Shown here: one piece after another, positions 16,270 through 24,833 of the stretch
How the letters are laid out: each line of letters opens with the position of its first letter
Position numbering within the stretch: the stretch's first letter is position 1
From: Streptomyces tropicalis
Lineage (GTDB): Bacteria > Actinomycetota > Actinomycetes > Streptomycetales > Streptomycetaceae
Assembly: GCF_029269835.1 (NCBI RefSeq)
Contig: NZ_JARJBB010000008.1
Span: forward strand, 1-64,000
DNA: 64,000 nucleotides
Direction: 5' to 3'
Notes under the pieces: generated by a model
Databases searched by the model: none
What the model saw: only the letters and a program-made list of their open reading frames with translations
What the model was told of the DNA's origin: nothing
Program-made: the position numbers and the translations under genes

Positions 16270-17400
16270 GTGAAGCTTCAGCGCAAGAACCGGCGGGCTC
16301 TCGTTCTCGGCGCTCTCGCCGCCTCCGGCGCCCTGGCCCTCACGGCGTGCGGCTCGGACAACAACAGCAACGGCGGTGGCGGCAGCAACTCGTCCGCGGC
16401 CGCGGCCCCCGGCTCGATCAAGTGCGGCGACGCCAAGGGCCAGCTGCAGGCGTCCGGTTCCTCGGCGCAGAAGAACGCCATCGACGCCTGGAACACGCAG
16501 TACGGCCAGGCCTGCAAGGGCGTGCAGATCAACTACAACCCGACCGGCTCGGGTGCGGGCATCACCGCCTTCCTGCAGGGCCAGACCGCGTTCGCCGGTT
16601 CGGACTCCCCGCTGAAGCCCGAGGAGATCGCCAAGTCCAAGTCGGTCTGCTCCGGTGGCCAGGCCATCGACCTGCCGATGGTCGGCGGCCCGATCGCGGT
16701 CGGCTTCAACGTCCCCGGCGTCGACAGCCTGACCCTGGACCCGTCCACCATCGCCAAGATCTTCAACGGCAAGATCACCAACTGGAACGACGCGGCGATC
16801 AAGAAGCTCAACCCGAGCGCCAAGCTGCCCAACCTGAAGATCCAGGCGTTCCACCGCTCGGACGAGTCCGGCACCACGGACAACTTCACCAAGTACCTGA
16901 TGGCCACCGCCAAGAGCGACTGGCCCTACTCCGGCGGCAAGGCCTGGCAGGCCAAGGGCGGCCAGTCCGCCCAGGGTTCCTCCGGCCTGGCCCAGCAGGT
17001 GAAGCAGACCGCGGGCGCGATCTCCTACTTCGAGCTGTCCTACGCCTCCGACGGCGTCAAGACGGTCGACCTGAAGACCGCCGCCGCCACCCCGGCCAAG
17101 GCGACCACCGAGAACGCCTCGAAGGCCATCGCCTCCGCCAAGGTCGTCGGCACCGGCAAGGACCTCGCCCTGAAGCTCAACTACGAGCCCAAGGAGGACG
17201 GCGCCTACCCGCTGACCCTGGTCACCTACGAGATCGCCTGTGACAAGGGCAACAAGGCCGCCACGCTGCCGGGCGTCAAGTCCTTCCTCACCTACACCGC
17301 GTCCGAGGACGGTCAGAAGCAGCTGACCGGCGCCTCCTACGCCCCCATCCCCGACGAGATCATCTCCAAGGTCCGCACCACCATCGCCGGCCTGAACTGA
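16270..17400 (+). CDS. pstS: Phosphate ABC transporter, substrate-binding lipoprotein
   Basis: 376 residues, the high-affinity phosphate-binding protein of the PstSCAB importer. A lipoprotein signal ends in LTAC with lipidated Cys27; a Ser/Asn/Gly-rich linker follows. The binding fold is recognisable from LQASGSSAQKNAIDAW, NPTGSGAGITAF, FAGSDSPL and HRSDESGTTDNFTKYL, which carry the phosphate-contacting Ser/Thr/Asp/Arg residues of the family. GTG 16270 is preceded by GGAAGGA. It is first in the pst operon, directly behind a PHO box, and is followed by a hairpin that may keep its mRNA more abundant than the transporter genes. Confidence 0.96.
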   Translation: MKLQRKNRRALVLGALAASGALALTACGSDNNSNGGGGSNSSAAAAPGSIKCGDAKGQLQASGSSAQKNAIDAWNTQYGQACKGVQINYNPTGSGAGITAFLQGQTAFAGSDSPLKPEEIAKSKSVCSGGQAIDLPMVGGPIAVGFNVPGVDSLTLDPSTIAKIFNGKITNWNDAAIKKLNPSAKLPNLKIQAFHRSDESGTTDNFTKYLMATAKSDWPYSGGKAWQAKGGQSAQGSSGLAQQVKQTAGAISYFELSYASDGVKTVDLKTAAATPAKATTENASKAIASAKVVGTGKDLALKLNYEPKEDGAYPLTLVTYEIACDKGNKAATLPGVKSFLTYTASEDGQKQLTGASYAPIPDEIISKVRTTIAGLN

Positions 17401-17407
17401 TCCCAGT

Positions 17408-17448
17408 GTGCGGCCCGGCCTCCCCACCTGATCGGGGCCGGGCCGCAC
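17408..17448 (+). promoter_or_regulatory. Hairpin between pstS and pstC
   Basis: 13-bp perfect inverted repeat GTGCGGCCCGGCC (17408-17420 and 17436-17448) with a 15-base loop in the 110-base spacer. A partial terminator or RNA-stabilising stem here would explain more PstS than permease, as needed for an ABC binding protein. Confidence 0.7.
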
Positions 17449-17510
17449 CGTCCGGTGCACCGCCGCCAGGGGCCGTACGACACGCACGGCTCCGCAGACC
17501 GGAGAACCCG

Positions 17511-18518
17511 ATGGACATATCCACACAGCACACCGACGCTGCTCCCCCCACGCCCCGCCCCGGCCCGGACGCGCGCACGCGCACGTCCCGCGGCGCCAGC
17601 CGCACCGGCGACCGGATCTTCCTCGGTCTGTCCCGCGGCTCGGGCATCCTGCTGCTGGTGATCATGGCCGCGATCGCGGTCTTCCTCGCCTACCGTGCGA
17701 GCCTCGCCATCAGCAAGGACCACGGCAGCTTCCTGACCACCTTCGAGTGGAACACCAACATCCTGCCGCCCCAGTTCGGCATCGCCGTCCTGGCCTTCGG
17801 CACGGTCGTCTCCTCGGTGATCGCGATGGCCCTCGCGGTCCCGGTCGCCGTGGGCATCGCGCTGTTCCTCACCCACTACGCCCCCCGCCGGCTCAGCGGT
17901 CCCATCGCCTACGTGATCGACCTGCTGGCCGCCGTGCCGTCCATCGTGTACGGCCTGTGGGGCGCCCTCGTCCTGGTGCCGCACCTCAGCGGCCTGTACG
18001 GATGGCTGGACCACTACTTCGGCTGGACCGGCGTGCTGTCCTGGCAGGGCGGCGCCGCGCGCTCCCTGCTGACCGTCGGCATCCTGCTGGCCATCATGAT
18101 CCTGCCGATCATCACCAACGTGAGCCGTGAGGTCTTCCGGCAGGTCCCGCGGATGCACGAGGAGGCCGCGCTGGCCCTCGGCGCCACCCGCTGGGAGGTC
18201 GTGCGCATGTCGGTGCTGCCCTTCGGCCGCTCCGGCGTGATCTCCGCGTCGATGCTGGGCCTCGGCCGCGCGCTCGGCGAGACCATGGCCGTGGCCACGG
18301 TCCTCTCGCCGACCTTCGACATCAAGGCGAGCCTGCTCGACCCGGGCGGCGGCACCTTCGCCCAGAACATCGCGAGCAAGTTCAACGAGGCCACCGAGTT
18401 CGGCCAGGACGCGCTGATCGCCTCCGGCCTCGTGCTGTTCGTGATCACCCTGATCGTCAACGGTGCGGCCCGCATGATCATCAACCGCCGCAAGGAGTAC
18501 TCGGGGGCCAACGCATGA
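17511..18518 (+). CDS. pstC: Phosphate ABC transporter permease
   Basis: 335 residues, one of the two membrane subunits of the phosphate importer. A Pro/Thr/Arg-rich cytoplasmic N-terminus of about 35 residues precedes six membrane helices. The EAA loop that docks to the ATPase is visible as EEAALALGATRWEVVRMSVLP, and GLGRALGETMAV is typical of PstC. ATG 17511 has GGAGA upstream. It overlaps pstA by ATGA. Confidence 0.95.
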   Translation: MDISTQHTDAAPPTPRPGPDARTRTSRGASRTGDRIFLGLSRGSGILLLVIMAAIAVFLAYRASLAISKDHGSFLTTFEWNTNILPPQFGIAVLAFGTVVSSVIAMALAVPVAVGIALFLTHYAPRRLSGPIAYVIDLLAAVPSIVYGLWGALVLVPHLSGLYGWLDHYFGWTGVLSWQGGAARSLLTVGILLAIMILPIITNVSREVFRQVPRMHEEAALALGATRWEVVRMSVLPFGRSGVISASMLGLGRALGETMAVATVLSPTFDIKASLLDPGGGTFAQNIASKFNEATEFGQDALIASGLVLFVITLIVNGAARMIINRRKEYSGANA

Positions 18519-19579
18519 CCACGCCTGCCGTCACCGACAAGAGCGCCGGCTCCCTGCACGGCGCGCGCCTGCCGAAGTGGTTCCCCGTGGCCGCGGTCGC
18601 CGGGTCCCTCGTCGTCGCCGTGGCCATCGGCCTGGGCGCCGGCCTGCAGAGCAGGGTCCAGTGGGGCCTGATCGCCGCCGTCCTCGCCGTGCTGTCGACC
18701 TACGTCGTCGCGGCCCGGGTCGAGGGCCGCCGCCAGGCCCGGGACCGCATCGCGACCAGCCTGGTCTGGGTCTGCTTCCTCGTCGCCGTCATCCCGCTGG
18801 CCTCGCTGATCTGGGCCACGGTCAAGCGGGGCGTGAAGGTCCTCGACGGGTACTTCCTGAGCCACTCGATGGCCGGCGTCGCGGACACCCAGCCCGGCGG
18901 CGGCATCTACCACGCCCTGCTCGGCACCCTGGAGCAGGTCGGCCTGGCCACCCTGATCGCCGTGCCGATCGGTGTGCTCACCGCGATCTACCTCGTCGAG
19001 TACGGCCGCGGCCGGCTCGCCCGGGCGGTCACCTTCTTCGTCGACGTCATGACGGGCATCCCGTCGATCGTCGCCGGCCTCTTCGTCCTGAGCTTCTGGA
19101 TCCTGATCCTTCAGATGGGCTACTCCGGCTTCGCCGGCTCGCTGGCCCTGTCGATCCTGATGATGCCCGTGGTGGTGCGCTCCACCGAGGAGATGCTCAA
19201 GCTCGTCCCGAACGAGCTGCGCGAGGCCTCTCTCGCGCTCGGCGTCCCGAAGTGGCGCACGATCCTCAAGGTGGTGCTGCCGACCTCCATCGGCGGCATC
19301 GTCACGGGCGTGATGCTCGCGATCGCGCGCATCACCGGTGAGACCGCTCCCGTCCTGCTCCTGGTGTGGGGTACGAACTTCATCAACACCAACCCCTTCC
19401 AGGACCCGCAGGGCTCGCTGCCGCTGTACATCTACCAGCAGTACGCGAACAGCTCCGGCTCCGGCGCCGCGTACGACCGCGCCTGGGCGGCGGCCCTCAC
19501 CCTCATCGCCTTCGTGATGATCCTCAACCTGGTGGCCCGCGGCATCGCCCGCTGGAAGGCCCCGAAGACCGGTCGCTGA
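18515..19579 (+). CDS. pstA: Phosphate ABC transporter permease
   Basis: 354 residues, second membrane subunit of the phosphate importer. It has two extra N-terminal hydrophobic helices before the conserved six-helix permease core, and the EAA loop REASLALGVPKWRTILKVVLP followed by ARITGETAPVLL, typical of PstA. It starts within the last codon of pstC (ATGA overlap), so the two permeases are translationally coupled in about equal amounts. The next gene, pstB, begins 71 bases later. Confidence 0.95.
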   Translation: MTTPAVTDKSAGSLHGARLPKWFPVAAVAGSLVVAVAIGLGAGLQSRVQWGLIAAVLAVLSTYVVAARVEGRRQARDRIATSLVWVCFLVAVIPLASLIWATVKRGVKVLDGYFLSHSMAGVADTQPGGGIYHALLGTLEQVGLATLIAVPIGVLTAIYLVEYGRGRLARAVTFFVDVMTGIPSIVAGLFVLSFWILILQMGYSGFAGSLALSILMMPVVVRSTEEMLKLVPNELREASLALGVPKWRTILKVVLPTSIGGIVTGVMLAIARITGETAPVLLLVWGTNFINTNPFQDPQGSLPLYIYQQYANSSGSGAAYDRAWAAALTLIAFVMILNLVARGIARWKAPKTGR

Positions 19580-19650
19580 GCTTCGGCGCGCGGCTCCCGC
19601 CACGCGCCCGCGACCACCGGCGACCGAAGACTGGAAGTGAAGAAGTAGTC

Positions 19651-20427
19651 ATGGCCAAGCGAATCGACGTGAGCGGTCTCACCGCCTACTACGGCTCCCA
19701 CAAGGCGATCGAGGACATCTCGATGACGGTCGAGCCGCGTTCGGTGACGGCGTTCATCGGGCCGTCCGGCTGCGGCAAGTCGACGTTCCTGCGCACCCTC
19801 AACCGCATGCACGAGGTCACCCCGGGCGGCCGGGTCGAGGGCAAGGTGCTGCTCGACGACGAGGACCTGTACGGCACCGGGGTCGACCCGGTCTCCGTCC
19901 GCCGCGAGGTGGGCATGGTCTTCCAGCGCCCGAACCCCTTCCCCACCATGTCGATCTTCGACAACGTGGCGGCCGGCCTGCGCCTGAACGGCACCCACCG
20001 CAAGAGCGAGCTGAACGACATCGTCGAGCGCTCCCTCAAGGGCGCCAACCTGTGGAACGAGGTCAAGGACCGCCTGAACAAGCCGGGCTCCGGCCTGTCC
20101 GGCGGTCAGCAGCAGCGCCTGTGCATCGCCCGCGCCATCGCGGTCGAGCCGAAGGTCCTGCTGATGGACGAGCCCTGCTCGGCCCTGGACCCGATCTCCA
20201 CCCTCGCCATCGAGGACCTGATCGGCGAGCTGAAGGAGCGGTTCACGATCGTCATCGTGACCCACAACATGCAGCAGGCCGCCCGTGTCTCGGACCGCAC
20301 CGCGTTCTTCAACCTGTCCGCGGTCGGCCAGCCGGGCCGGCTGATCGAGATCGACGACACCGAGCGCATCTTCTCCAACCCGTCCGTGCAGGCCACGGAG
20401 GACTACATCTCGGGCCGCTTCGGCTGA
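19651..20427 (+). CDS. pstB: Phosphate ABC transporter ATP-binding protein
   Basis: 258-residue ATPase that energises phosphate uptake. All ABC motifs are intact: Walker A GPSGCGKST, Q-loop FQRPNPFPTMSIFDN, signature LSGGQQQRL, Walker B LLMDEPCSALDP and the switch His in VTHNM. Length is normal. The family also takes part in phosphate signalling with PhoU-like proteins. It is the last gene of pstSCAB and is followed by a strong terminator shared with the opposing pit gene. Confidence 0.97.
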   Translation: MAKRIDVSGLTAYYGSHKAIEDISMTVEPRSVTAFIGPSGCGKSTFLRTLNRMHEVTPGGRVEGKVLLDDEDLYGTGVDPVSVRREVGMVFQRPNPFPTMSIFDNVAAGLRLNGTHRKSELNDIVERSLKGANLWNEVKDRLNKPGSGLSGGQQQRLCIARAIAVEPKVLLMDEPCSALDPISTLAIEDLIGELKERFTIVIVTHNMQQAARVSDRTAFFNLSAVGQPGRLIEIDDTERIFSNPSVQATEDYISGRFG

Positions 20428-20488
20428 GCCGGCGTCCCGCCCCGACGCCTCGCGGTGCTGCATGGCGGTGCCACCGTGAGGACGCAGA

Positions 20489-20526
20489 AAGGGCCCGCCC
20501 CCGGAGAACCCGGGGGCGGGCCCCTT
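20489..20526. terminator. Bidirectional terminator between pstB and pitH1
   Basis: Long G+C stem flanked by AA and TT: left arm 20489-20504, AGAA loop, right arm 20509-20526 with one unpaired base on each side. It separates two convergent phosphate operons. Confidence 0.88.
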
Positions 20527-20543
20527 GCGCTGCCCGGCCGCTC

Positions 20544-21542
20544 CTACAGGAACGCCAGGTCGATCAGCCAGAAGGATCCGGCGGCCACGAGGGCCGCCGC
20601 CGGCATGGTGATGAACCAGCCGAGGACGATGTTCTTCGCGACGCCCCAGCGGACGGCGTTCACCCGCTTCGTCGCGCCCACGCCCATGATCGCCGAGGTG
20701 ATCACGTGGGTGGTGGAGATCGGCGCCTTGAAGAGGAACGCGGTGGCGAACATGATCGACGCGCCGGTCGTCTCCGCGGCGAAGCCCTGCGGCGGGTCCA
20801 GCTCGATGATCTTGCGGCCGAGGGTCCGCATGATGCGCCAGCCGCCCGCGTAGGTGCCGAGCGACAGCATCAGCGCGGAGACCAGCTTCACCCACACCGG
20901 GATCGGGTCGCCGTACTTCTCGACGTCGGCGATGACCAGGGCCATCACCACGACGCCCATGGTCTTCTGGGCGTCCTGCAGGCCGTGGCCCAGCGCCATG
21001 CCGGCCGCCGAGACCGTCTGCGCTATCCGGAAGCCGCGCTTGGCCTTGTGCGGGTTGGCGCGGCGGAACATCCACATGATCGCCGTCATCACCAGGTAGC
21101 CGACGATCAGGCCGACCACGGGGGACAGGAACATCGGGGTGACGATCTTGTCCAGCACGCCGGACCAGTAGACCGTCGTGCCGCCCGCGAGGGCCGCGCC
21201 GACCATGCCGCCGAACAGGGCGTGCGAGGACGACGAGGGCAGGCCGAAGTACCAGGTGACCAGGTTCCACACGATGGCGCCGAGCAGGGCGGCGAAGAGG
21301 ATGCCCATGCCCTTGCCGCCCGTGGGGGTCTGGATCAGGCCCTCGCTGACGGTCTTGGCGACCCCGCTGCCGAGGAAGGCACCCGCGAGGTTCATCACGG
21401 CGGCCATGGCGAGCGCCGCCCGGGGGGTGAGGGCGCGGGTCGACACCGACGTGGCGATGGCGTTGGCGGAGTCGTGGAAGCCGTTGGTGTAGGCGAATCC
21501 GAGCGCGACCATGATGGTCAGAATCAGAGCAAAGGTGTCCAT
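20544..21542 (-). CDS. pitH1: Low-affinity inorganic phosphate transporter (Pit family)
   Basis: 332 residues with about ten membrane helices. The two inverted Pit repeats are seen as GFHDSANAIATSVSTRAL near the N-terminus and HGLQDAQKTMGV in the second half, with GLPSSSSHAL and PISTTHVITSAIMGVG as the matching H-bearing loops. The family imports metal-phosphate complexes driven by protons. It lies 7 bases downstream of the DUF47 gene, the usual PitA accessory arrangement, and opposite pstSCAB. In S. coelicolor two such genes exist (pitH1, pitH2); the name here is by position. Confidence 0.93.
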   Translation of the reverse strand: MDTFALILTIMVALGFAYTNGFHDSANAIATSVSTRALTPRAALAMAAVMNLAGAFLGSGVAKTVSEGLIQTPTGGKGMGILFAALLGAIVWNLVTWYFGLPSSSSHALFGGMVGAALAGGTTVYWSGVLDKIVTPMFLSPVVGLIVGYLVMTAIMWMFRRANPHKAKRGFRIAQTVSAAGMALGHGLQDAQKTMGVVVMALVIADVEKYGDPIPVWVKLVSALMLSLGTYAGGWRIMRTLGRKIIELDPPQGFAAETTGASIMFATAFLFKAPISTTHVITSAIMGVGATKRVNAVRWGVAKNIVLGWFITMPAAALVAAGSFWLIDLAFL

Positions 21543-21549
21543 GGACGCC

Positions 21550-22170
21550 TCAGGACTCCTTGACCGCGATGGTCTCCACCGTGTTGGCGACGTGCTCGAA
21601 GGCGTCCGCCGCCTCCTCCAGCACGTCCACGATCTGCTTGAGCTTCAGCACCTCGATCGCGTCGTACTTGCCGTTGAAGAGGTGGGCCAGGAGCTTGCGG
21701 TGGATCTGGTCCGCCTGGTTCTCCAGACGGTTCACCTCGATCCAGTACTCGGTGAGGTTGTCCATGGTCCGCAGGTGCGGCATGGCCTCGGCCGTCAGCT
21801 CCGCGGCCCGCGCCAGGACCTCGATCTGCTGCTCGACGCCCTTGGGGAGCTCCTCGACGTTGTAGAGGACGACCAGGTCGACGGCCTCCTCCATGAAGTC
21901 CATGATGTCGTCGAGGGAGGACGCGAGGGAGTAGATGTCCTCGCGGTCGAAGGGCGTGATGAACGAGGAGTTCAGCTGGTGGAAGATCGCATGCGTGGCG
22001 TCGTCACCGGCGTGTTCCGCGGCCCGCATACGCTCTGCGATCTCGGCTCGGGCGGAGGAGTCCGCCCCGAGCAGTTCCATCAGGAGCTTCGAGCCCGTGA
22101 CGATGTTGTCCGCGGATGCGGCGAACATGTCGTAGAAGCTCGTCTCCCTGGGGGTCAGACGAAAGCGCAC
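21550..22170 (-). CDS. DUF47 family phosphate-transport accessory protein (PhoU-like)
   Basis: 206-residue all-helical cytoplasmic protein of the DUF47/YkaA family, distantly related to PhoU. It carries the paired acidic metal-binding motifs of the fold, for example TPFDREDIYSLASSLDDIMDFMEEA and NRLENQADQIHR. It is cotranscribed with the Pit transporter and is thought to adjust its activity. No PHO box is visible upstream, so this operon may not share pstS control. Confidence 0.9.
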   Translation of the reverse strand: MRFRLTPRETSFYDMFAASADNIVTGSKLLMELLGADSSARAEIAERMRAAEHAGDDATHAIFHQLNSSFITPFDREDIYSLASSLDDIMDFMEEAVDLVVLYNVEELPKGVEQQIEVLARAAELTAEAMPHLRTMDNLTEYWIEVNRLENQADQIHRKLLAHLFNGKYDAIEVLKLKQIVDVLEEAADAFEHVANTVETIAVKES

Positions 22171-22359
22171 GTGGGGTCCTCGGGGTGCTTCGGTTTCGGT
22201 CAGGGTGATGCTAGGCGCATCATCCGGCCACGGCTAAGGGGCCGTCCCCCAGTGTCGCCCATCGGACGCGCTGCTCGGCACGGGGGCGGCGCCCCGGCGC
22301 GGAAGGGTTCGCTGTGCGAGGCGGCGACCACGGCGCGTATACCCGGTCCGCTGGATTCG

Positions 22360-22380
22360 ATATACCCTGTAGGGGTATAT
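22360..22380 (+). promoter_or_regulatory. CsoR-type operator
   Basis: Near-perfect 21-base palindrome ATATACCC-TGTA-GGGGTATAT, the G-tract/AT-flanked site bound by CsoR copper sensors. It includes a possible -10 (GTATAT, 22375-22380) and overlaps the first in-frame ATG at 22379, which argues that translation begins at 22412. Confidence 0.85.
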
Positions 22381-22411
22381 GTCGGAGCTCGTCCCTGAGA
22401 GGGAGGCCGCT

Positions 22412-22768
22412 ATGACGACCACCGAGGCCGGCGCGGCGGTGCCCTCCGAGGGCGCCGGCGGCGCGGTGACGGACCACGACCGCGGGATCCACGGCTACCA
22501 CCATCACAAGGACGAGCACCTCAAGCGGCTGCGCCGGATCGAGGGACAGATCCGCGGGCTGCAGCGGATGGTCGACGAGGACGTCTACTGCATCGACATA
22601 CTCACCCAGGTGTCCGCCTCCACCAAGGCACTGCAGTCCTTCGCGCTCCAGCTGCTGGAGGAGCACCTGCGCCACTGCGTCGCCGACGCGGCGGTCAAGG
22701 GGGGCGAGGAGATCGACGCCAAGGTCGAGGAGGCCACGAAGGCCATCGGGCGCCTGCTGCGCACCTGA
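22412..22768 (+). CDS. csoR: CsoR-family copper-sensing repressor
   Basis: 118-residue all-helical DNA-binding repressor. The Cu(I) site Cys-His-Cys is present: Cys60 in VYCIDIL, His85 and Cys89 in LEEHLRHC, with the conserved RIEGQIRGLQRMV basic segment for DNA contact. Apo protein represses its own gene and copper-efflux genes (copZ/copA, not in this window); Cu(I) releases it. A His-rich loop HGYHHHKDEH precedes the core. ATG 22412 has GGGAGG five bases upstream; ATG 22379 lies inside the operator and is less likely. Confidence 0.92.
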   Translation: MTTTEAGAAVPSEGAGGAVTDHDRGIHGYHHHKDEHLKRLRRIEGQIRGLQRMVDEDVYCIDILTQVSASTKALQSFALQLLEEHLRHCVADAAVKGGEEIDAKVEEATKAIGRLLRT

Positions 22769-22827
22769 GCCGCCGCGCCCGGCGGCCGCCCGGCGTCCCG
22801 GAGCCCGCGCCACGGCCGTCCCGGCGC

Positions 22828-23007
22828 TCAGCGGGCGGCCGGGCCCCCGCGCTCCTCGTCCACCCGCAGCACCTCGTCGATGCTCTCCAGGCTGAGCCGC
22901 TCCTCGGCCGCCGAGGCCGCGATGATCAGCTCCCCGCACAGTTCGATCTCGGCGAGGGCCACGTGGTCCTGCACCGCCGTACCGCCGACCGGAGCCACGC
23001 GCGTCAC
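22828..23007 (-). CDS. Conserved small actinobacterial protein
   Basis: 59 residues, GTG start at 23007 behind GAGACGAG. It is acidic and helical: AVQDHVALAEIELCGELIIAASAAEERLSLESIDEVLRV reads as two amphipathic helices with a single Cys. I recall close relatives in many Streptomyces but no function. The longer frame upstream adds a low-complexity arginine/proline stretch and is not used. It might be a small binding protein or an anti-sigma or toxin partner; nothing in the neighbourhood decides. Confidence 0.65.
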   Translation of the reverse strand: MTRVAPVGGTAVQDHVALAEIELCGELIIAASAAEERLSLESIDEVLRVDEERGGPAAR

Positions 23008-23151
23008 CTCGTCTCTGCCGTCACCGGCTTCCTGGCGCCGGGACCGGGAAGGCCCGCCGGGCGTCGCGAGCCGGCGCACCCGTCCGGCCGCAGTACCAGG
23101 GTAGGGAGCGGGCCGCTCCCCGCGCATGGCACGGACGGGCTAGTTCGGCGG

Positions 23152-24027
23152 TCAATTCTCGGCGATGCGGCCCGTGTAGATGTCGGCGGGGTGCGGAAGC
23201 CGGACGGTCACCGGGGTCCCGAAGCCGTACAGCAGCGTGGTGGAGAACACGGCGACCGTGCCCGGCCGCCGGCCGTTGACGAAGCTGAAGCGCTGGCGGA
23301 TCTTGCGGACGCGGCCCGCGTCGTCGAGGTAGGCGTCGAACGGGACCTCGGCGGTGGCGAACCCTTTCGCCGCCGCGCGCAGCGCCGCACCCGTGTCCGG
23401 CGGGGCGCCCCGCGCGGCGAGCACCAGGTCGGCGGTGCCGCGGAAGTGCCGCACGGGCGTCCCCGCCAGCTCGGTCGCCCCCACGTACGCCGCCGTGCGC
23501 GTGCCGCGCAGGACCCCGGCGGCGGCGCACGGGTCGGTGGCGCCGCCCGTGACGAGATTGCCGTCGGACAGCGCGGCGGTGTCCACCCGCACCCACTTGT
23601 CCGCGGGCACACCGGCGCCGCGGTTCTTCATGAACAGGGCGCCCGGCGCGAGGAGTTCGGTGATCGGGCGGTGCGCCTCGGTGGCCGCGGGGTCCTGCGG
23701 CAGCACCAGCGTGAGCCGCCCGAGCCGGCCCCGGAAGTCGTAGACGCCGTCGCCGCGGATGGTCACGAGTGTGCCGCCGGTGGCCATCTCCATGGACGTG
23801 CGCGCCTCGGCGCCGCCCGCCCGCACCAGGGCGTCGGGGGCGTGCCGCAGTGTCTGCACCGGGTCGTCCGCGGCCCGCGCGTCGTCGGCGGCCGCGCCGC
23901 CGCCCGCGCACCCGGTGGCGCACGCGCCCAGCAGGAGGCCGGTCGCGAGGAACGCCCCGCCGGCCCTCCCGCGGGCCGCCGCCTCGGCCCGACCGGGGTG
24001 GACCCCCGTCCGCTGCTGCTCCGCCAT
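23152..24027 (-). CDS. Putative lipoprotein, LppX/LprG-like
   Basis: 291 residues. A basic N-region, hydrophobic helix and lipobox ending in CAG indicate a surface lipoprotein. The mature part has the long antiparallel-strand pattern of the LolA/LppX/LprG fold: TSMEMATGGTLVTIRGDGVYDF, VRHFRGTADLVL and VPFDAYLDDAGRVRKIRQRFSFV. Those proteins carry lipids in mycobacteria; here this is inference from strand pattern. ATG 24027 follows GGTAGGCAGG; ATG 24060 is possible. It diverges from the small zinc-ribbon gene. Confidence 0.72.
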   Translation of the reverse strand: MAEQQRTGVHPGRAEAAARGRAGGAFLATGLLLGACATGCAGGGAAADDARAADDPVQTLRHAPDALVRAGGAEARTSMEMATGGTLVTIRGDGVYDFRGRLGRLTLVLPQDPAATEAHRPITELLAPGALFMKNRGAGVPADKWVRVDTAALSDGNLVTGGATDPCAAAGVLRGTRTAAYVGATELAGTPVRHFRGTADLVLAARGAPPDTGAALRAAAKGFATAEVPFDAYLDDAGRVRKIRQRFSFVNGRRPGTVAVFSTTLLYGFGTPVTVRLPHPADIYTGRIAEN

Positions 24028-24150
24028 GGCCTGCCTACCCCCAGCCGGTACGTCCGTCACGGGCCCCCGTCACCCGGTTAACGACGGGTAGGTGGCCCCG
24101 TCACGCCGGACGGAGGACCCCGGCCCGCGGCAACGCCCCGTTCACCCGGT

Positions 24151-24342
24151 GTGGGTACCGTGGACGCCGTGGCGCAGCAGGAGGGGCCGGGCCCTGGCCC
24201 GTACGACGGGGAACACCGCACGACGACGGTGGAACAGGGCCGCTTCTGCCTGGCGCGGTGCACCTGCGGGTGGCGCGGTCCCGCGCGCCGGGCGCGCAGC
24301 CTGGCCCGTACGGACGCCGAGGAGCACGCGGCGGCCCGCTGA
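24151..24342 (+). CDS. Small CxC-type putative zinc-binding protein
   Basis: 63 residues, GTG start. The core VEQGRFCLARCTCGWRGPARRARSLARTDAEEH has a Cys-x3-Cys-x-Cys cluster and a C-terminal Glu-Glu-His, suggesting a metal site. Similar short proteins occur in other streptomycetes next to nudix or envelope genes; no function is known. The start is uncertain because several in-frame GTG codons precede the core (24151, 24160, 24169). A single GTTCACCCGGT unit lies just upstream but without the second 11-base repeat of a PHO box. Confidence 0.55.
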   Translation: MGTVDAVAQQEGPGPGPYDGEHRTTTVEQGRFCLARCTCGWRGPARRARSLARTDAEEHAAAR

Positions 24343-24395
24343 GCGTCCGGGCCGCTCTCCGGCCCGGGCGGGGGGCCGTCGGGAGCGTGCGCGGG

Positions 24396-24818
24396 TCAGG
24401 CGTGGCGCAGGGCCGCCAGGAGCGCGTCGACGAGGTCGCGGTCGCGGAGCTGGGTGAGGCGGGCGCGGGCGGCGGCGGGCGGCAGCCAGCGGACGCGGTC
24501 CACCTCGGAGTTGGGCGTGAAGCGGCCCGAGACGGCCTCGGCGGCCCAGTAGCGGACCTCCTTGGGGCGGCCGCCCGCCGTGTAGTGCGCGGTGGGCAGC
24601 TCGGCGCCGGGCACGGCCGTGTGCCCGGTCTCCTCCCCGACCTCGCGCAGGGCGCCCGCGAGCGGGTCCTCCCCGCGCTTGAGCTTGCCCTTGGGCCAGG
24701 ACCAGTCGTCGTACTTCGGCCGGTGCACGAGGCAGAGCTCCAGGGTTCCGTCGACCGGCGAGCGGCGCCACAGCACGCAGCCGGCCGCCCGGACGACGGT
24801 GTCCTTCGGGGAAGTCAC
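24396..24818 (-). CDS. Nudix (MutT-like) hydrolase
   Basis: 140 residues, single Nudix domain. The Nudix box is complete, GKLKRGEDPLAGALREVGEETGH (G-x5-E-x7-REU-x-EE-x-GU). The N-terminal strand AAGCVLWRRSP and following HRPKYDDWSWPKGK resemble mycobacterial MutT1/diadenosine polyphosphate hydrolases, but the C-terminal histidine phosphatase domain of MutT1 is missing. Likely substrates are oxidised or polyphosphorylated nucleotides. GTG start at 24818, 15 bases after the CHAD stop; probably cotranscribed with ppk and the CHAD gene. Confidence 0.88.
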   Translation of the reverse strand: MTSPKDTVVRAAGCVLWRRSPVDGTLELCLVHRPKYDDWSWPKGKLKRGEDPLAGALREVGEETGHTAVPGAELPTAHYTAGGRPKEVRYWAAEAVSGRFTPNSEVDRVRWLPPAAARARLTQLRDRDLVDALLAALRHA

Positions 24819-24833
24819 CGGTGGCCCACCGCC

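Noticed and set aside
24140..24150. PHO box before the small zinc-binding gene
   Set aside because: Only one GTTCACC-type unit; no second unit 11 bases away.
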